A stretch of DNA of 64,000 nucleotides, taken from assembly GCF_900206265.1 (NCBI RefSeq), contig NZ_LT907782.1, forward strand, positions 2,046,001 through 2,110,000. Direction: 5' to 3'. The DNA is from Nitrosomonas ureae. Lineage in GTDB: Bacteria; Pseudomonadota; Gammaproteobacteria; Burkholderiales; Nitrosomonadaceae. Below the pieces are notes generated by a model. That model ran no database searches and was not told the origin of the DNA. It worked only from the letters and a program-made list of their open reading frames with translations. The position numbers and the translations under genes are program-made. Shown here one piece after another: positions 20,047-28,354 of this stretch (within the stretch, counting starts at the first letter, position 1; each line of letters begins with the position of its first letter).

Positions 20047-20675
20047 ATGCCGCCAAACGCCATGAGATTTTTGCTTGCTTAAAAACAACCAACCCTAATC
20101 CGACCACTGAACTGGAATATCGCACACCTTTCGAGTTACTTATTGCAGTGATACTTTCTGCTCAAGCTACAGACAAAAGCGTTAATCTCGCAACACAAAA
20201 ATTATTTCCCAAAGCCCATACACCAGAGGAAATTCTTGCTTTAGGAGAAGCGGGTTTAACAGGATTTATCCAAAGAATTGGGTTATATAAAACCAAAGCA
20301 AAAAATATCTTGGCCACCTGCCAATTGTTAATACAACAACATCGGAGTGAAGTGCCACGTACGCGGGAACTGCTCGAGCAATTACCCGGTGTCGGGCGAA
20401 AGACCGCCAATGTCATTTTGAATACCGCTTTTGGTGAACCAACAATCGCTGTAGATACTCATATTTTCAGGGTTGCCAATCGCACAGGCCTTGCGACTGG
20501 AAAAAATGTTTTAGAAGTGGAATTGAAACTGCTTAAGACAGTGCCAAAAGAATTTCGTCAGGATGCGCACCATTGGTTGATTCTTCATGGCAGATACGTT
20601 TGTAAAGCAAGAAAACCAATATGCTCAGCATGCAAAATAAATCATCTGTGTGAGTTCAAGGATAAAAATATTTAA
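20043..20675 (+). CDS. nth: endonuclease III
   Basis: A 210-residue DNA glycosylase/AP lyase that removes oxidised pyrimidines. It carries the helix-hairpin-helix [16 protein letters not shown] with the catalytic Lys, the catalytic Asp in VDTHIFRV, and the C-terminal 4Fe-4S loop with spacing C-x6-C-x2-C-x5-C ([17 protein letters not shown]). Start overlaps the RnfB-like gene. Length is normal for the family. Confidence 0.96.
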   Translation: MNAAKRHEIFACLKTTNPNPTTELEYRTPFELLIAVILSAQATDKSVNLATQKLFPKAHTPEEILALGEAGLTGFIQRIGLYKTKAKNILATCQLLIQQHRSEVPRTRELLEQLPGVGRKTANVILNTAFGEPTIAVDTHIFRVANRTGLATGKNVLEVELKLLKTVPKEFRQDAHHWLILHGRYVCKARKPICSACKINHLCEFKDKNI

Positions 20676-20679
20676 ATCT

Positions 20680-21108
20680 ATGTTCAAACCCTCTAGAGAA
20701 CAAGCGCGTCAATTGTTTTTTGATACTTGGCACAAATACCATCAGCTAGAAGCCCTGTCCGGGATTGAAGCAATTGCATTGGAAGTAATACTGCAACACC
20801 AGGAATATCAAGGATTACTTGATAATCCCGATCAGTATTTGGATAAGGATTTTCTGCCCGAAATGGGTGATACGAATCCATTCTTGCACATGAGCATGCA
20901 TGTGGCGATCAAAGAACAACTTTCAATTAATCAACCTATTGGAATTTGCGAACGATTTGCTCGACTGCTGGAAAAAGGCGGGAGCGAACACGATGCCGCA
21001 CATCAGGTAATGGAATGTCTCGCAGAAATGATTTGGCAAGCCCAGCGGTATCAATCTGCGCCGGATGCAACCATTTATTTCGATTGTCTGGATAAACGAC
21101 TGAGTTGA
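20680..21108 (+). CDS. DUF1841 family protein
   Basis: A 142-residue soluble protein of the DUF1841 family, common in beta- and gammaproteobacteria. It contains the conserved stretches REQARQLFFDTWHKYH, NPFLHMSMHVAIKEQLSI and AHQVMECLAEMIWQAQR. The ATG at 20680 gives MFKPSREQ, the usual family start; an upstream ATG would overlap nth. It follows nth by a few bases and is likely in the same operon. Function unknown. Confidence 0.85.
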   Translation: MFKPSREQARQLFFDTWHKYHQLEALSGIEAIALEVILQHQEYQGLLDNPDQYLDKDFLPEMGDTNPFLHMSMHVAIKEQLSINQPIGICERFARLLEKGGSEHDAAHQVMECLAEMIWQAQRYQSAPDATIYFDCLDKRLS

Positions 21109-21119
21109 ATGTTTCAATT

Positions 21120-21161
21120 AAAAGCGAGATAAAACTGAACTACAGCATTTATCCCGCTCTT
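21120..21161. terminator. bidirectional terminator between DUF1841 and cytochrome c genes
   Basis: The arms AAAAGCGAGATAAA (21120-21133) and TTTATCCCGCTCTT (21148-21161) form a long stem with two wobble pairs. AT-rich tracts flank both sides, so it can stop the converging transcripts. Confidence 0.65.
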
Positions 21162-21190
21162 ATTTTAAGTACAAATTTAATAATCTGCTT

Positions 21191-21520
21191 TTATTTTTTT
21201 GAATTCAAAGTGCCCGGCAGGCTTGAGTAGTAAAAGGCCAAATTCTCAATATCTGCTGCGCTTAAATTTGCAGTCATCCCAGCCATGATAGGATCATTCC
21301 GCGCACCGGATTTATAATCGTTCAACGCTTTTACTAAATAGGTTCTATACTGCCCACCAATTTTGGGAAAATTTGGCGCAGGACTATTACCATCCACACC
21401 ATGACATGATGCACACACCTCAGCTGCTTTGCTTTTACCTGCTTCTATATCAGCCGCCATTACTTGACTTGATATCATCAAGGCCGCTGCACTTACTGCA
21501 GCGATTACATAATTCTTCAT
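21191..21520 (-). CDS. class I cytochrome c (c4/c5-like)
   Basis: A 109-residue periplasmic monohaem cytochrome. It has a signal peptide (ending QVMAA, about residue 22), one haem-binding CASCH motif (about 36-40), and the axial Met region PIMAGMTANLS. The fold resembles one half of cytochrome c4 (GGQYRTYLVKALNDYKSGAR). A second, similar gene lies 27 bases upstream, so the pair may be a split version of dihaem c4. Likely an electron carrier between oxidation enzymes and terminal oxidase. Confidence 0.88.
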   Translation of the reverse strand: MKNYVIAAVSAAALMISSQVMAADIEAGKSKAAEVCASCHGVDGNSPAPNFPKIGGQYRTYLVKALNDYKSGARNDPIMAGMTANLSAADIENLAFYYSSLPGTLNSKK

Positions 21521-21547
21521 AATTCGTTCCTTGCGTAAATGACTTAA

Positions 21548-21874
21548 TTAATTTTTAGAATAATAAGCAGCGAAATCTTTGAAATCCTGTTCCGATAGCG
21601 TTTTAGCCAAACCGGTCATAGTCGGGTGGCTGCGTGTACCATTTTTGTATCCTTCCAATGCCTTAACGATATATTCCGCATGTTGTCCGCCCAGTTTTGG
21701 AACGCTGTAAGCACTTGGAAAAGCTGTTCTATACCCTGGAATTCCGTGGCAACCCTCACACATTGAAAGCTTGTCCTTTGCCGCCGCTGCATCCCCTTCT
21801 GCTTGAGATACGCCTGTAAATGCCAAGAGCATACTCATGGCAAGTAATAAATTCATAATCAATTTGTGTTTCAT
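21548..21874 (-). CDS. class I cytochrome c (c4/c5-like)
   Basis: A 108-residue paralogue of the neighbouring cytochrome. The signal peptide ends at SQAEG (about residue 26), the haem motif is CEGCH (about 39-43), and the Met ligand lies in HPTMTGLAKTLS. The GGQHAEYIVKALEGYKNGTR segment matches its partner. It is transcribed first of the two; a CTCCTTCTCTC sequence before the ATG gives a strong GAGGAG-type ribosome site on the minus strand. Confidence 0.88.
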   Translation of the reverse strand: MKHKLIMNLLLAMSMLLAFTGVSQAEGDAAAAKDKLSMCEGCHGIPGYRTAFPSAYSVPKLGGQHAEYIVKALEGYKNGTRSHPTMTGLAKTLSEQDFKDFAAYYSKN

Positions 21875-21975
21875 CTAATCCTCCTTCTCTCAAAAGTTGA
21901 ACTTTAAACGATACGCTCGGTTTGGTCAATGAAAAGTATAAGTATGTCCATGTTGTTTATAGGGAAATGGTGATC

Positions 21976-23907
21976 TCAGGTACAAAAATTTGCAGCAGAT
22001 TTTGATTCCAATTCTTCCCATCTTGCGAAGCAGTCCGCCAGCTCTTTTTCAATCGCAGCAAGGCGTAATTGTAATGCTTTCGCTTCATCCGGATAATCAC
22101 GATAGGTTGTTGGTTCATTCAAGCGTAAAACTATATTCGCTTGTTCTTGCTCCAAGGCCTCTATTCTAGCAGGTAATGCTTCAAGCTCCCGGGTTTCCTG
22201 ATAGCTTAATTTTTTAGCTCGAACGGAGTTGGATGACTTTGAAATTTTAATTGGTGAAGTATCTAACCGGTTGGATAATATTTTCGGCTGATTGACATTG
22301 TCTTCGAACTGTTTTGTACGCACCCAATCTTCATAACCGCCGACATATTCACATAATTTTCCATTCCCTTCGAATGCAATTACTTGTGTGACCACATTAT
22401 CAAGAAATTCGCGATCATGACTGACCAGAAACAACGTACCCGTATATTCCTGCAGCAAGGCTTCCAGTAACTCCAGCGTTTCGATATCCAGATCATTGGT
22501 GGGTTCATCTAACACCAATACATTGGCCGGGCGTGTAAATAATCGAGCCAATAAAAGTCGGTTACGTTCTCCGCCGGATAGTGATTTGACCGGTGAACGG
22601 GCACGCTCCGGAGGAAATAAAAAATCCTCCAAATAACTGATGACGTGCTTACGTTTACCGTTAATCTCGATAAAATCCGCCCCTTGACTGATGGTGTCGG
22701 TCAGAACCATTTCTTCATCAAGCTGCTCACGCATTTGATCGAAATAAGCAGCTGACAGCTTGGTTCCTTGTTGAATTTCTCCGGAATCCGGCAGTAATTC
22801 ACCCAAAATTAATTTTAACAAGGTCGATTTTCCAGCGCCATTGGGGCCCAATAATCCCACTCGGTCACCGCGCATGATTCGGCAAGAAAAATCTTTGATA
22901 ATTACTTTATCGCCATAACTTTTATTCACCAGCTTCAATTCAGCAATCAGCTTTCCCGAACGCTCGCCAACATCGACATTAATATTGGCTTTACCGACTT
23001 TTTCTCTTCTTGCTGCACGCTCTAGCCGTAATGCTTCCAATCTTCGTACTCTCCCTTCATTGCGTGTACGTCGTGCTTCTATGCCTTTTCGTATCCAGAT
23101 TTCCTCCTGTGCCAGTATCTTATCGAATTTTTGTTGATGTACCGCTTCAACTTCGAGCATTTCCACTTTCTTATGCTGATAATCCTTGAATTTTCCGGAA
23201 AAATTTTCCAGGTTTCCACGATCCAATTCGGTAATTCTGGTTGCCACATTATCCAAAAAACGACGATCATGTGTAATAAATAAAACACTGCCAGCAAAAT
23301 TCTGCAATAATCCTTCCAGCCATTCAATTGAAGAAAAATCCAAATGATTGGTGGGTTCATCCAGCAATAGCACATCCGGTGATATCACCAGTGCACGCGC
23401 TAACGCCACACGCTTTTTCAAACCACCGGAAAGATGTTCAATCAAAGTATCTGCAGGCAGATTCAGCTTATCGATTACCGCTTCTATTTTTGCTTGTAGA
23501 TTCCACCCGTCTTCCACTTCCAAGGCACTTTGCAGATCCTGCAACTGAATCAGCAATGCTTCAGTATCATCTGTCGTTTCACTCAACGCATGCGAAACAG
23601 CATGATAATCCAGCAGGATCTGACTAATGTTGCCTAAACCAATTGAAACTTCCGAATACACCGTATTAACAGGATTCAACAACGGTTCTTGTGAAACGTA
23701 AGCCAGCTTTAAATTGGGTGCATACCAAAGTTTACCGTCATCCAATTTGATTTCTCCCGCCAATACACGCAGCAAGCTTGATTTACCTCCGCCGTTTCTG
23801 CCAATTAATCCTACACGCTCCCCTGGATCCAGTTGCAAATTTGCATGATCGAGCAAAGCATGATGGCCAAAAGCCAAACAGGCGTTTTCCAATGTAATGA
23901 GCGGCAT
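21976..23907 (-). CDS. uup: ABC-F ATPase, Uup type
   Basis: A 643-residue soluble ATPase with two ABC domains and no membrane part. First domain: Walker A GRNGGGKSS (about 37-45), signature LSGGLKKRVALARAL, Walker B LLLDEPTNHLDF. Second domain: GPNGAGKST, LSGGERNRLLLARL, VLVLDEPTNDLD. A C-terminal coiled coil (about 570-640) identifies the Uup branch, which binds DNA or ribosomes and is linked to precise excision of transposons and to ribosome function. It stands alone. Confidence 0.93.
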   Translation of the reverse strand: MPLITLENACLAFGHHALLDHANLQLDPGERVGLIGRNGGGKSSLLRVLAGEIKLDDGKLWYAPNLKLAYVSQEPLLNPVNTVYSEVSIGLGNISQILLDYHAVSHALSETTDDTEALLIQLQDLQSALEVEDGWNLQAKIEAVIDKLNLPADTLIEHLSGGLKKRVALARALVISPDVLLLDEPTNHLDFSSIEWLEGLLQNFAGSVLFITHDRRFLDNVATRITELDRGNLENFSGKFKDYQHKKVEMLEVEAVHQQKFDKILAQEEIWIRKGIEARRTRNEGRVRRLEALRLERAARREKVGKANINVDVGERSGKLIAELKLVNKSYGDKVIIKDFSCRIMRGDRVGLLGPNGAGKSTLLKLILGELLPDSGEIQQGTKLSAAYFDQMREQLDEEMVLTDTISQGADFIEINGKRKHVISYLEDFLFPPERARSPVKSLSGGERNRLLLARLFTRPANVLVLDEPTNDLDIETLELLEALLQEYTGTLFLVSHDREFLDNVVTQVIAFEGNGKLCEYVGGYEDWVRTKQFEDNVNQPKILSNRLDTSPIKISKSSNSVRAKKLSYQETRELEALPARIEALEQEQANIVLRLNEPTTYRDYPDEAKALQLRLAAIEKELADCFARWEELESKSAANFCT

Positions 23908-24011
23908 CGGTACGGGTTACTTTTTACAGGGATGTTGGATTTTGCTATTCGGTAACTAATTAATAGGGGAAGGATTTTGTCATGCTTTAAGCGGCTTGGC
24001 AAAAATGGTTT

Positions 24012-24041
24012 AAAAAATGGAGCCTACAGGCTCCATTTTTT
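24012..24041. terminator. bidirectional rho-independent terminator
   Basis: A perfect stem, AAAAAATGGAGCC and GGCTCCATTTTTT, around a TACA loop has its own A- and T-tracts, so it works in either direction. On the minus strand it ends the Hsp20 transcript before the uup promoter region. Confidence 0.88.
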
Positions 24042-24065
24042 ATTCACAACTCAAAATAAATCAAA

Positions 24066-24491
24066 TTACTCGATTGCCGACACATTAATCTTTTTCGGCA
24101 ACACTGCTTCACGTTTCGGAATAACCACTTCCAACACGCCGTGTTTTGACGAAGCGGAGATCGCATCGGCATTCGCAGTATCCGGTAAGCTAAAACGCCT
24201 GTAGAATGAACCGTAAGTCCGTTCCACACGCTTATAACCTTCTTTCTCTGTTTTACTTTCAGATTTCTTTTCGCCCTTAATCGTAAGCACACCATCTTCC
24301 ATGCTAATGTCAATTTCTTCCGGCTTTACCCCTGGAATATCCGCATGAATGACAAATTTACCCGCTTCTTCCTTAATATCCACAGCGGGCGCCCATTCCG
24401 CAGTTGCAGTGGAGCCTTCAGCAGCACCCCGCTCCAGCTCTCTCTGCAGCTGACTCAACAAACCCCAAGGTTCATAACGTGTAATAGCCAT
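24066..24491 (-). CDS. small heat shock protein, Hsp20 family
   Basis: A 141-residue holdase chaperone with an alpha-crystallin domain (about 40-135). Family features are VDIKEEAGKFVIHADIPGVK, GVLTIKGEKK, RRFSLPDTANAD and the GVLEVVIPK strand, followed by a C-terminal IxI-like tail (INVSAIE). The N-terminus MAITRYEPWGLLSQLQRELE is typical of proteobacterial Hsp20s. An AAGGAGAAG ribosome site precedes the ATG. No clear heat-shock sigma promoter or CIRCE element was seen upstream. Confidence 0.93.
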   Translation of the reverse strand: MAITRYEPWGLLSQLQRELERGAAEGSTATAEWAPAVDIKEEAGKFVIHADIPGVKPEEIDISMEDGVLTIKGEKKSESKTEKEGYKRVERTYGSFYRRFSLPDTANADAISASSKHGVLEVVIPKREAVLPKKINVSAIE

Positions 24492-24716
24492 AATAAACTT
24501 CTCCTTTCCTTATAAATTAAAAAACATCATATAAGCTCAATATAAACGCCTAACATCAACTCCACATAATTAACCACTTGAAACGTGGCGTTGTTACAAT
24601 CACTGAAAATATACTTTCAATGCCGATATAAGGTTTATTTAATTTTTTTCAAGAGAGTGCATATAAAACTATACCCATTTTCAGTTACCTTTGATTTAAA
24701 TAAGAAATTATATTTA

Positions 24717-25361
24717 TTATCGGTAACGTCGTCGCCATCCATATATAATTGCTGCCGTGACAGACAGCAATAAAACAATCCAAATTCCATGTCGTTTAAC
24801 CCATTCCATTGGGTTTCCCTGAATGGAAAACTTTGCCTCGGCGAGGTCAAGTATTATGGTATTTGTCTGTGCGCTATTTTGCGCTAATAAGTGCAACTGG
24901 AACCTTAATACCCGGTCACCTGAAGAATCCGGCATTACCCACCAACGCCATTTTGTCATACCCCCATAATCCGAATTCGGGTCCTGAGGCCCCTGTTGAT
25001 CAATTCCAAACGTTGCTCCGACAACCTCGGCTTTCATGCGGGGGGACACCACACCGCTAATTCCTTGTATCGAAGTACCATCGGAAGCTGTGGCTGCAAT
25101 TTCGTTCAAAAATCGCGCAAGATGCTTCGTTTCTAAATTCAAACTCACTTCAAAACCTTCATATTGTTTGACTGCTGACGGAATCGTAATCGCCGCGCTA
25201 TCGATCGGTAATTTCATAAGCACCGGATTAAATTCTCTCTTAGCCGATAACATGTGCATCAATGCATTGATGGAAAAAGGTACGATGAGTAACACCGCTA
25301 ATAATGCAATGAGCATGATCAAATTGAAATTTAAACCGGATTCAGGTTCTGAATGACGCAT
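24717..25361 (-). CDS. two-helix membrane-anchored protein of unknown function
   Basis: A 214-residue protein I do not recognise. An N-terminal helix (LNFNLIMLIALLAVLLIVPF) and a C-terminal helix (GIWIVLLLSVTAAIIYGW) followed by a basic RRRYR tail bracket a soluble domain of about 150 residues with beta-rich character, so both ends lie in the cytoplasm and the domain is probably periplasmic. The ATG at 25361 has a GGAGAAATT ribosome site; an in-frame start 30 bases upstream is less likely. It has no obvious operon partner. Confidence 0.6.
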   Translation of the reverse strand: MRHSEPESGLNFNLIMLIALLAVLLIVPFSINALMHMLSAKREFNPVLMKLPIDSAAITIPSAVKQYEGFEVSLNLETKHLARFLNEIAATASDGTSIQGISGVVSPRMKAEVVGATFGIDQQGPQDPNSDYGGMTKWRWWVMPDSSGDRVLRFQLHLLAQNSAQTNTIILDLAEAKFSIQGNPMEWVKRHGIWIVLLLSVTAAIIYGWRRRYR

Positions 25362-25471
25362 AATTTCTCCAGGTGTTGATTTTATAATCATATTATCATT
25401 TTTAGCCCTGCGCTTTTCCTAAAAAGTCGCGCCGTTATTTCGATACGTTTAGTCGACTCGGAAATAAATGA

Positions 25472-25522
25472 GAAGAAGAAGAAGAAGAAGAAGATGATGA
25501 TGATGATGATGATGATGATGAT
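25472..25522. repeat. compound trinucleotide microsatellite (GAA)7(GAT)10
   Basis: Seven GAA units (25472-25492) run directly into ten GAT units (25493-25522) with no interruptions, between two minus-strand genes. No ribosome site or gene covers it. Its length suggests slippage; it could alter spacing of the promoter for the gene at 24717-25361. Confidence 0.95.
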
Positions 25523-25672
25523 AAATATTTTAGGTCCTTGAAGCATCATTCCGATCAGGAATGCTTGGATCCTTTTTATGTTTTAGGTCGTAATATGTGC
25601 ACGTAAAAGATAATATCCCACGATCAAGATTAATTCTTTATTTGCATTGACAAGAAACGGCCAGAGCAAAAT

Positions 25673-26143
25673 TTAATCTTTCGAATCCTTTCCCGATGAG
25701 GATAACAAATGCGGCCATAGTCGCTGCATCGCCAAGAAAGTAAAAGAAGCCGACCAGGTTATCATGGCCAGACCTGCCAAACCTTCAGCAGCACTCAACA
25801 TACGAATAGCGCCAACGGGCAACAAGTCGCCGAATCCCACGGTTGTGTATACAACTGACGAATAATAAATAAAATCAAATAAACTGGTTTCATCTAAACC
25901 GACAATGTGCCCCATATTGGCACCATGCTGCATTAACATATAACCTAATGCAAAAATCACAATTTCTAATACGTGCGCTACCAACAAACCGAGCATGACG
26001 ATCAGAACTCCGATGCGTTTATGCACATGCACACCCACCGTGCGACTTAAAAAACGCAATGCTTCGTAATGCAATATCACGCATAAAGTAACAACCACCC
26101 CGGAGATCATCAATCCCAACAAGTAAGAGGTGTGCTCATTCAT
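25673..26143 (-). CDS. two-transmembrane ion channel domain protein (K+ channel-like)
   Basis: A 156-residue membrane protein with four hydrophobic segments. The last pair frames a pore loop with the K+ selectivity filter signature TTVGFGD (about residues 100-106), followed by a Trp-containing helix. It carries no regulatory RCK domain; the C-terminus is short and hydrophilic. It is probably a small K+ or cation channel. No partner genes are nearby. Confidence 0.83.
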   Translation of the reverse strand: MNEHTSYLLGLMISGVVVTLCVILHYEALRFLSRTVGVHVHKRIGVLIVMLGLLVAHVLEIVIFALGYMLMQHGANMGHIVGLDETSLFDFIYYSSVVYTTVGFGDLLPVGAIRMLSAAEGLAGLAMITWSASFTFLAMQRLWPHLLSSSGKDSKD

Positions 26144-26253
26144 AGTCTCAAACTGATTTTTTAATCACAAAACGTATTGTGATACATATAATAGAGAAAA
26201 GGTTAAGTGCTGAACATTTATATAGCGAGAATTACGCTTCATAAGAAAAACTC

Positions 26254-27078
26254 ATGGGACAAGCAACTGAAATTATAGGACGTGGACTGGCGCGGTTTTT
26301 AACCAAGCAGATACGGCAAAGCATTCAGGTTGCAACAATCAGCCAGGAACAACTAGCAACCACTTTACGGCCTGGGGATGTGCTATTGGTGGAGGGAAAT
26401 ACTCGCGTCAGTGTCGCCATCAAATACCTGACGCAATCAACGTGGTCGCATGCGGCACTTTACATCGGTAATGTACTACCTCATGGCGCTCCCTGGGAAC
26501 TCCCCCGAGTATTAATTGAGGCTGATCTGAAAGAGGGTGTACGCGCCATTACACTGGCGCATTACGCGCAAATGCACACCCGGATCTGCCGTCCTGTTGG
26601 CTTGAGTAATGATGATCGCAAACGGATTGTCGACTATGCGATCGCGCGTATCGGACATCGGTATGACCTTAAACATATCTTCGATCTTTTGCGTTATTTA
26701 CTCCCAACGATCCCCGTTCCTATACGATTCCGCAGACGCTTACTGGCATTGGGAAGTAACGATCCTACACGGGCAATTTGCTCTACTTTGATCGCACAAG
26801 CCTTCGAATCGGTACGCTATCCAATTCTGCCGGAAATTCAGCGTACATGGTCGGATGATCTCACTCGTGCAGATTGTTATGCGGATATTTACCATATCCG
26901 CCATCACAGCCTTTTTACTCCAAGGGATTTCGATATATCGCCTTACTTTGACATTATCAAGCCGACAATTGAGAATGGTTTTGACTACCGCTCACTTGCT
27001 TGGAGCGATGCAATGCATGATCCCAAGCGTATTCAATGTGAGGTTACTGAAACAGTCAAAACCAAAGAATTATCATAA
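26254..27078 (+). CDS. YiiX/YebB-like permuted papain-fold hydrolase
   Basis: A 274-residue protein of the permuted NlpC/P60-like (YiiX/YebB) group of lipid- or peptide-cleaving amidases. The conserved core is LRPGDVLLVEG (about 40-50), the catalytic His in STWSHAALYIG (about 67-77), IGHRYD (about 137) and the catalytic Cys in AICSTLIAQAFES (about 178). No signal peptide is visible, so it acts in the cytoplasm or at the membrane surface. Substrate unknown. It is transcribed away from the channel gene. Confidence 0.75.
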   Translation: MGQATEIIGRGLARFLTKQIRQSIQVATISQEQLATTLRPGDVLLVEGNTRVSVAIKYLTQSTWSHAALYIGNVLPHGAPWELPRVLIEADLKEGVRAITLAHYAQMHTRICRPVGLSNDDRKRIVDYAIARIGHRYDLKHIFDLLRYLLPTIPVPIRFRRRLLALGSNDPTRAICSTLIAQAFESVRYPILPEIQRTWSDDLTRADCYADIYHIRHHSLFTPRDFDISPYFDIIKPTIENGFDYRSLAWSDAMHDPKRIQCEVTETVKTKELS

Positions 27079-27159
27079 GCGCAAAGAATTCTTTGTTCAC
27101 GATCAAATGGGGATAAATTTTTGATAATTGCTGTTCTTATTTATTCTTCAATAATTTTC

Positions 27160-28245
27160 TCAGATAAATACCACTCCATTTTGAGCCAGCCCCACAAGAT
27201 CGATATTCAATGCATTTTCTACAGAATTGGCGCCAATTTCCATTAACTGCGCCTGCGTGGATGATCCGCCACTACCTTGCAACAAACTCACATAAAAATC
27301 ATGCACTGCTTGAGTTGGTGTTACACCCACTACATTTTGATAGACTGCATCGACAAATTCATCATTGGATAAGTCCAGCACATTAACGGCGAGCTCGGAT
27401 ACCTCGAGTACGGTTTGCCCGGAATCGAACAAATTTAACCCTATAGTCACATAATCCGGATGTTCTGTAATCGCAGGCACACCAAAAGCTGCGCCAATGA
27501 TTCGGGCAGTGTTGTTAGCAGCTTGTCCGTTATTGAGGTCCATTGCAAGTTTCGTATCTGCAAATTGTAGCCGCTCAATACCGGATAGCATATCGTCTCC
27601 CTCCGAACCGGAAATATTAAATCCCGAAGAAATCGTTGCAATGGTATAGCCGGCACGATTACCGCTGTAAATTGCTGTATCGATACCCAGGCCGCCCTCC
27701 AGAGTATCATTTCCACCCACACCGTTCAGCCTGTCCAAACCATCCCCGGCATTAATAATATCAGCACCTGGCGTACCTGTAAGATTGTCCGCGCCATTGG
27801 TCCCTGAGATGACATTACTGAATATCGTACCTGTGTTGCCCACAAAATTGGTCGGAGAATTGACGCCTGTCGAGCCATCACGGTTCAATGATGTTGTCCC
27901 GTCAGCCGGAAGTACAGCATAAGAAATCGCGCCCCCAATCATTCCGGGAAAATTTATGGCGCCATTGGCAGTAAATAAAAAACCATTTGGAATGATATAG
28001 TCTGGCGCAACTATTCCTAAATCCGCAAATCCCTGAGTGGCAACCAATACTGCCTTGCCAGCGGTTGCAGAACCGGGAAGATCGGTGCCAAAATTATAAG
28101 TATTGGAGGTGATGCCATTGGTTGAAATAATTGAGTGCCCTGCCCAGAAATGCTGGATATTGGCGTCTCCGACAAATTCGATGAACTGAACAGTGCCCGT
28201 TGCGTTTGAAAACACTTCATTGATATGGAATAGATGAAAGGACAT
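27160..28245 (-). CDS. RTX-type calcium-binding secreted protein with DUF4214 domain
   Basis: A 361-residue protein without an N-terminal signal peptide. An N-terminal domain of about 125 residues of unknown fold begins MSFHLFHINEVFSNATG. It is followed by RTX-like glycine/aspartate repeats (NGADNLTGTPGAD, GGNDTLEGG, about 145-185) that bind calcium, and a C-terminal DUF4214-type domain (about 265-350, FVDAVYQNVVGVTP...FYVSLLQG). This layout fits type I secretion. No secretion genes are in the window. The ATG at 28245 has an AAGGAG ribosome site. Its role may be adhesive or a surface layer component. Confidence 0.8.
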   Translation of the reverse strand: MSFHLFHINEVFSNATGTVQFIEFVGDANIQHFWAGHSIISTNGITSNTYNFGTDLPGSATAGKAVLVATQGFADLGIVAPDYIIPNGFLFTANGAINFPGMIGGAISYAVLPADGTTSLNRDGSTGVNSPTNFVGNTGTIFSNVISGTNGADNLTGTPGADIINAGDGLDRLNGVGGNDTLEGGLGIDTAIYSGNRAGYTIATISSGFNISGSEGDDMLSGIERLQFADTKLAMDLNNGQAANNTARIIGAAFGVPAITEHPDYVTIGLNLFDSGQTVLEVSELAVNVLDLSNDEFVDAVYQNVVGVTPTQAVHDFYVSLLQGSGGSSTQAQLMEIGANSVENALNIDLVGLAQNGVVFI

Positions 28246-28354
28246 TATTTTCTCCTTGAATCAATCATTAATATCCGCTACTCAAACTGGCAAAGCTGTA
28301 AGTCATGATACCCGATAACAAAGAATGAAGCGTCGCAATTAAAAAAACGTGCAT

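Noticed and set aside
24492-24716. Heat-shock sigma promoter or ROSE element before hsp20
   Set aside because: The CTTGAAA at 24588 is on the wrong strand and no matching -10 or thermometer structure was found.
25472-25522. Coding repeat (poly-Glu/Asp or Ser/Ile)
   Set aside because: No start codon with ribosome site and no gene spans the tract.
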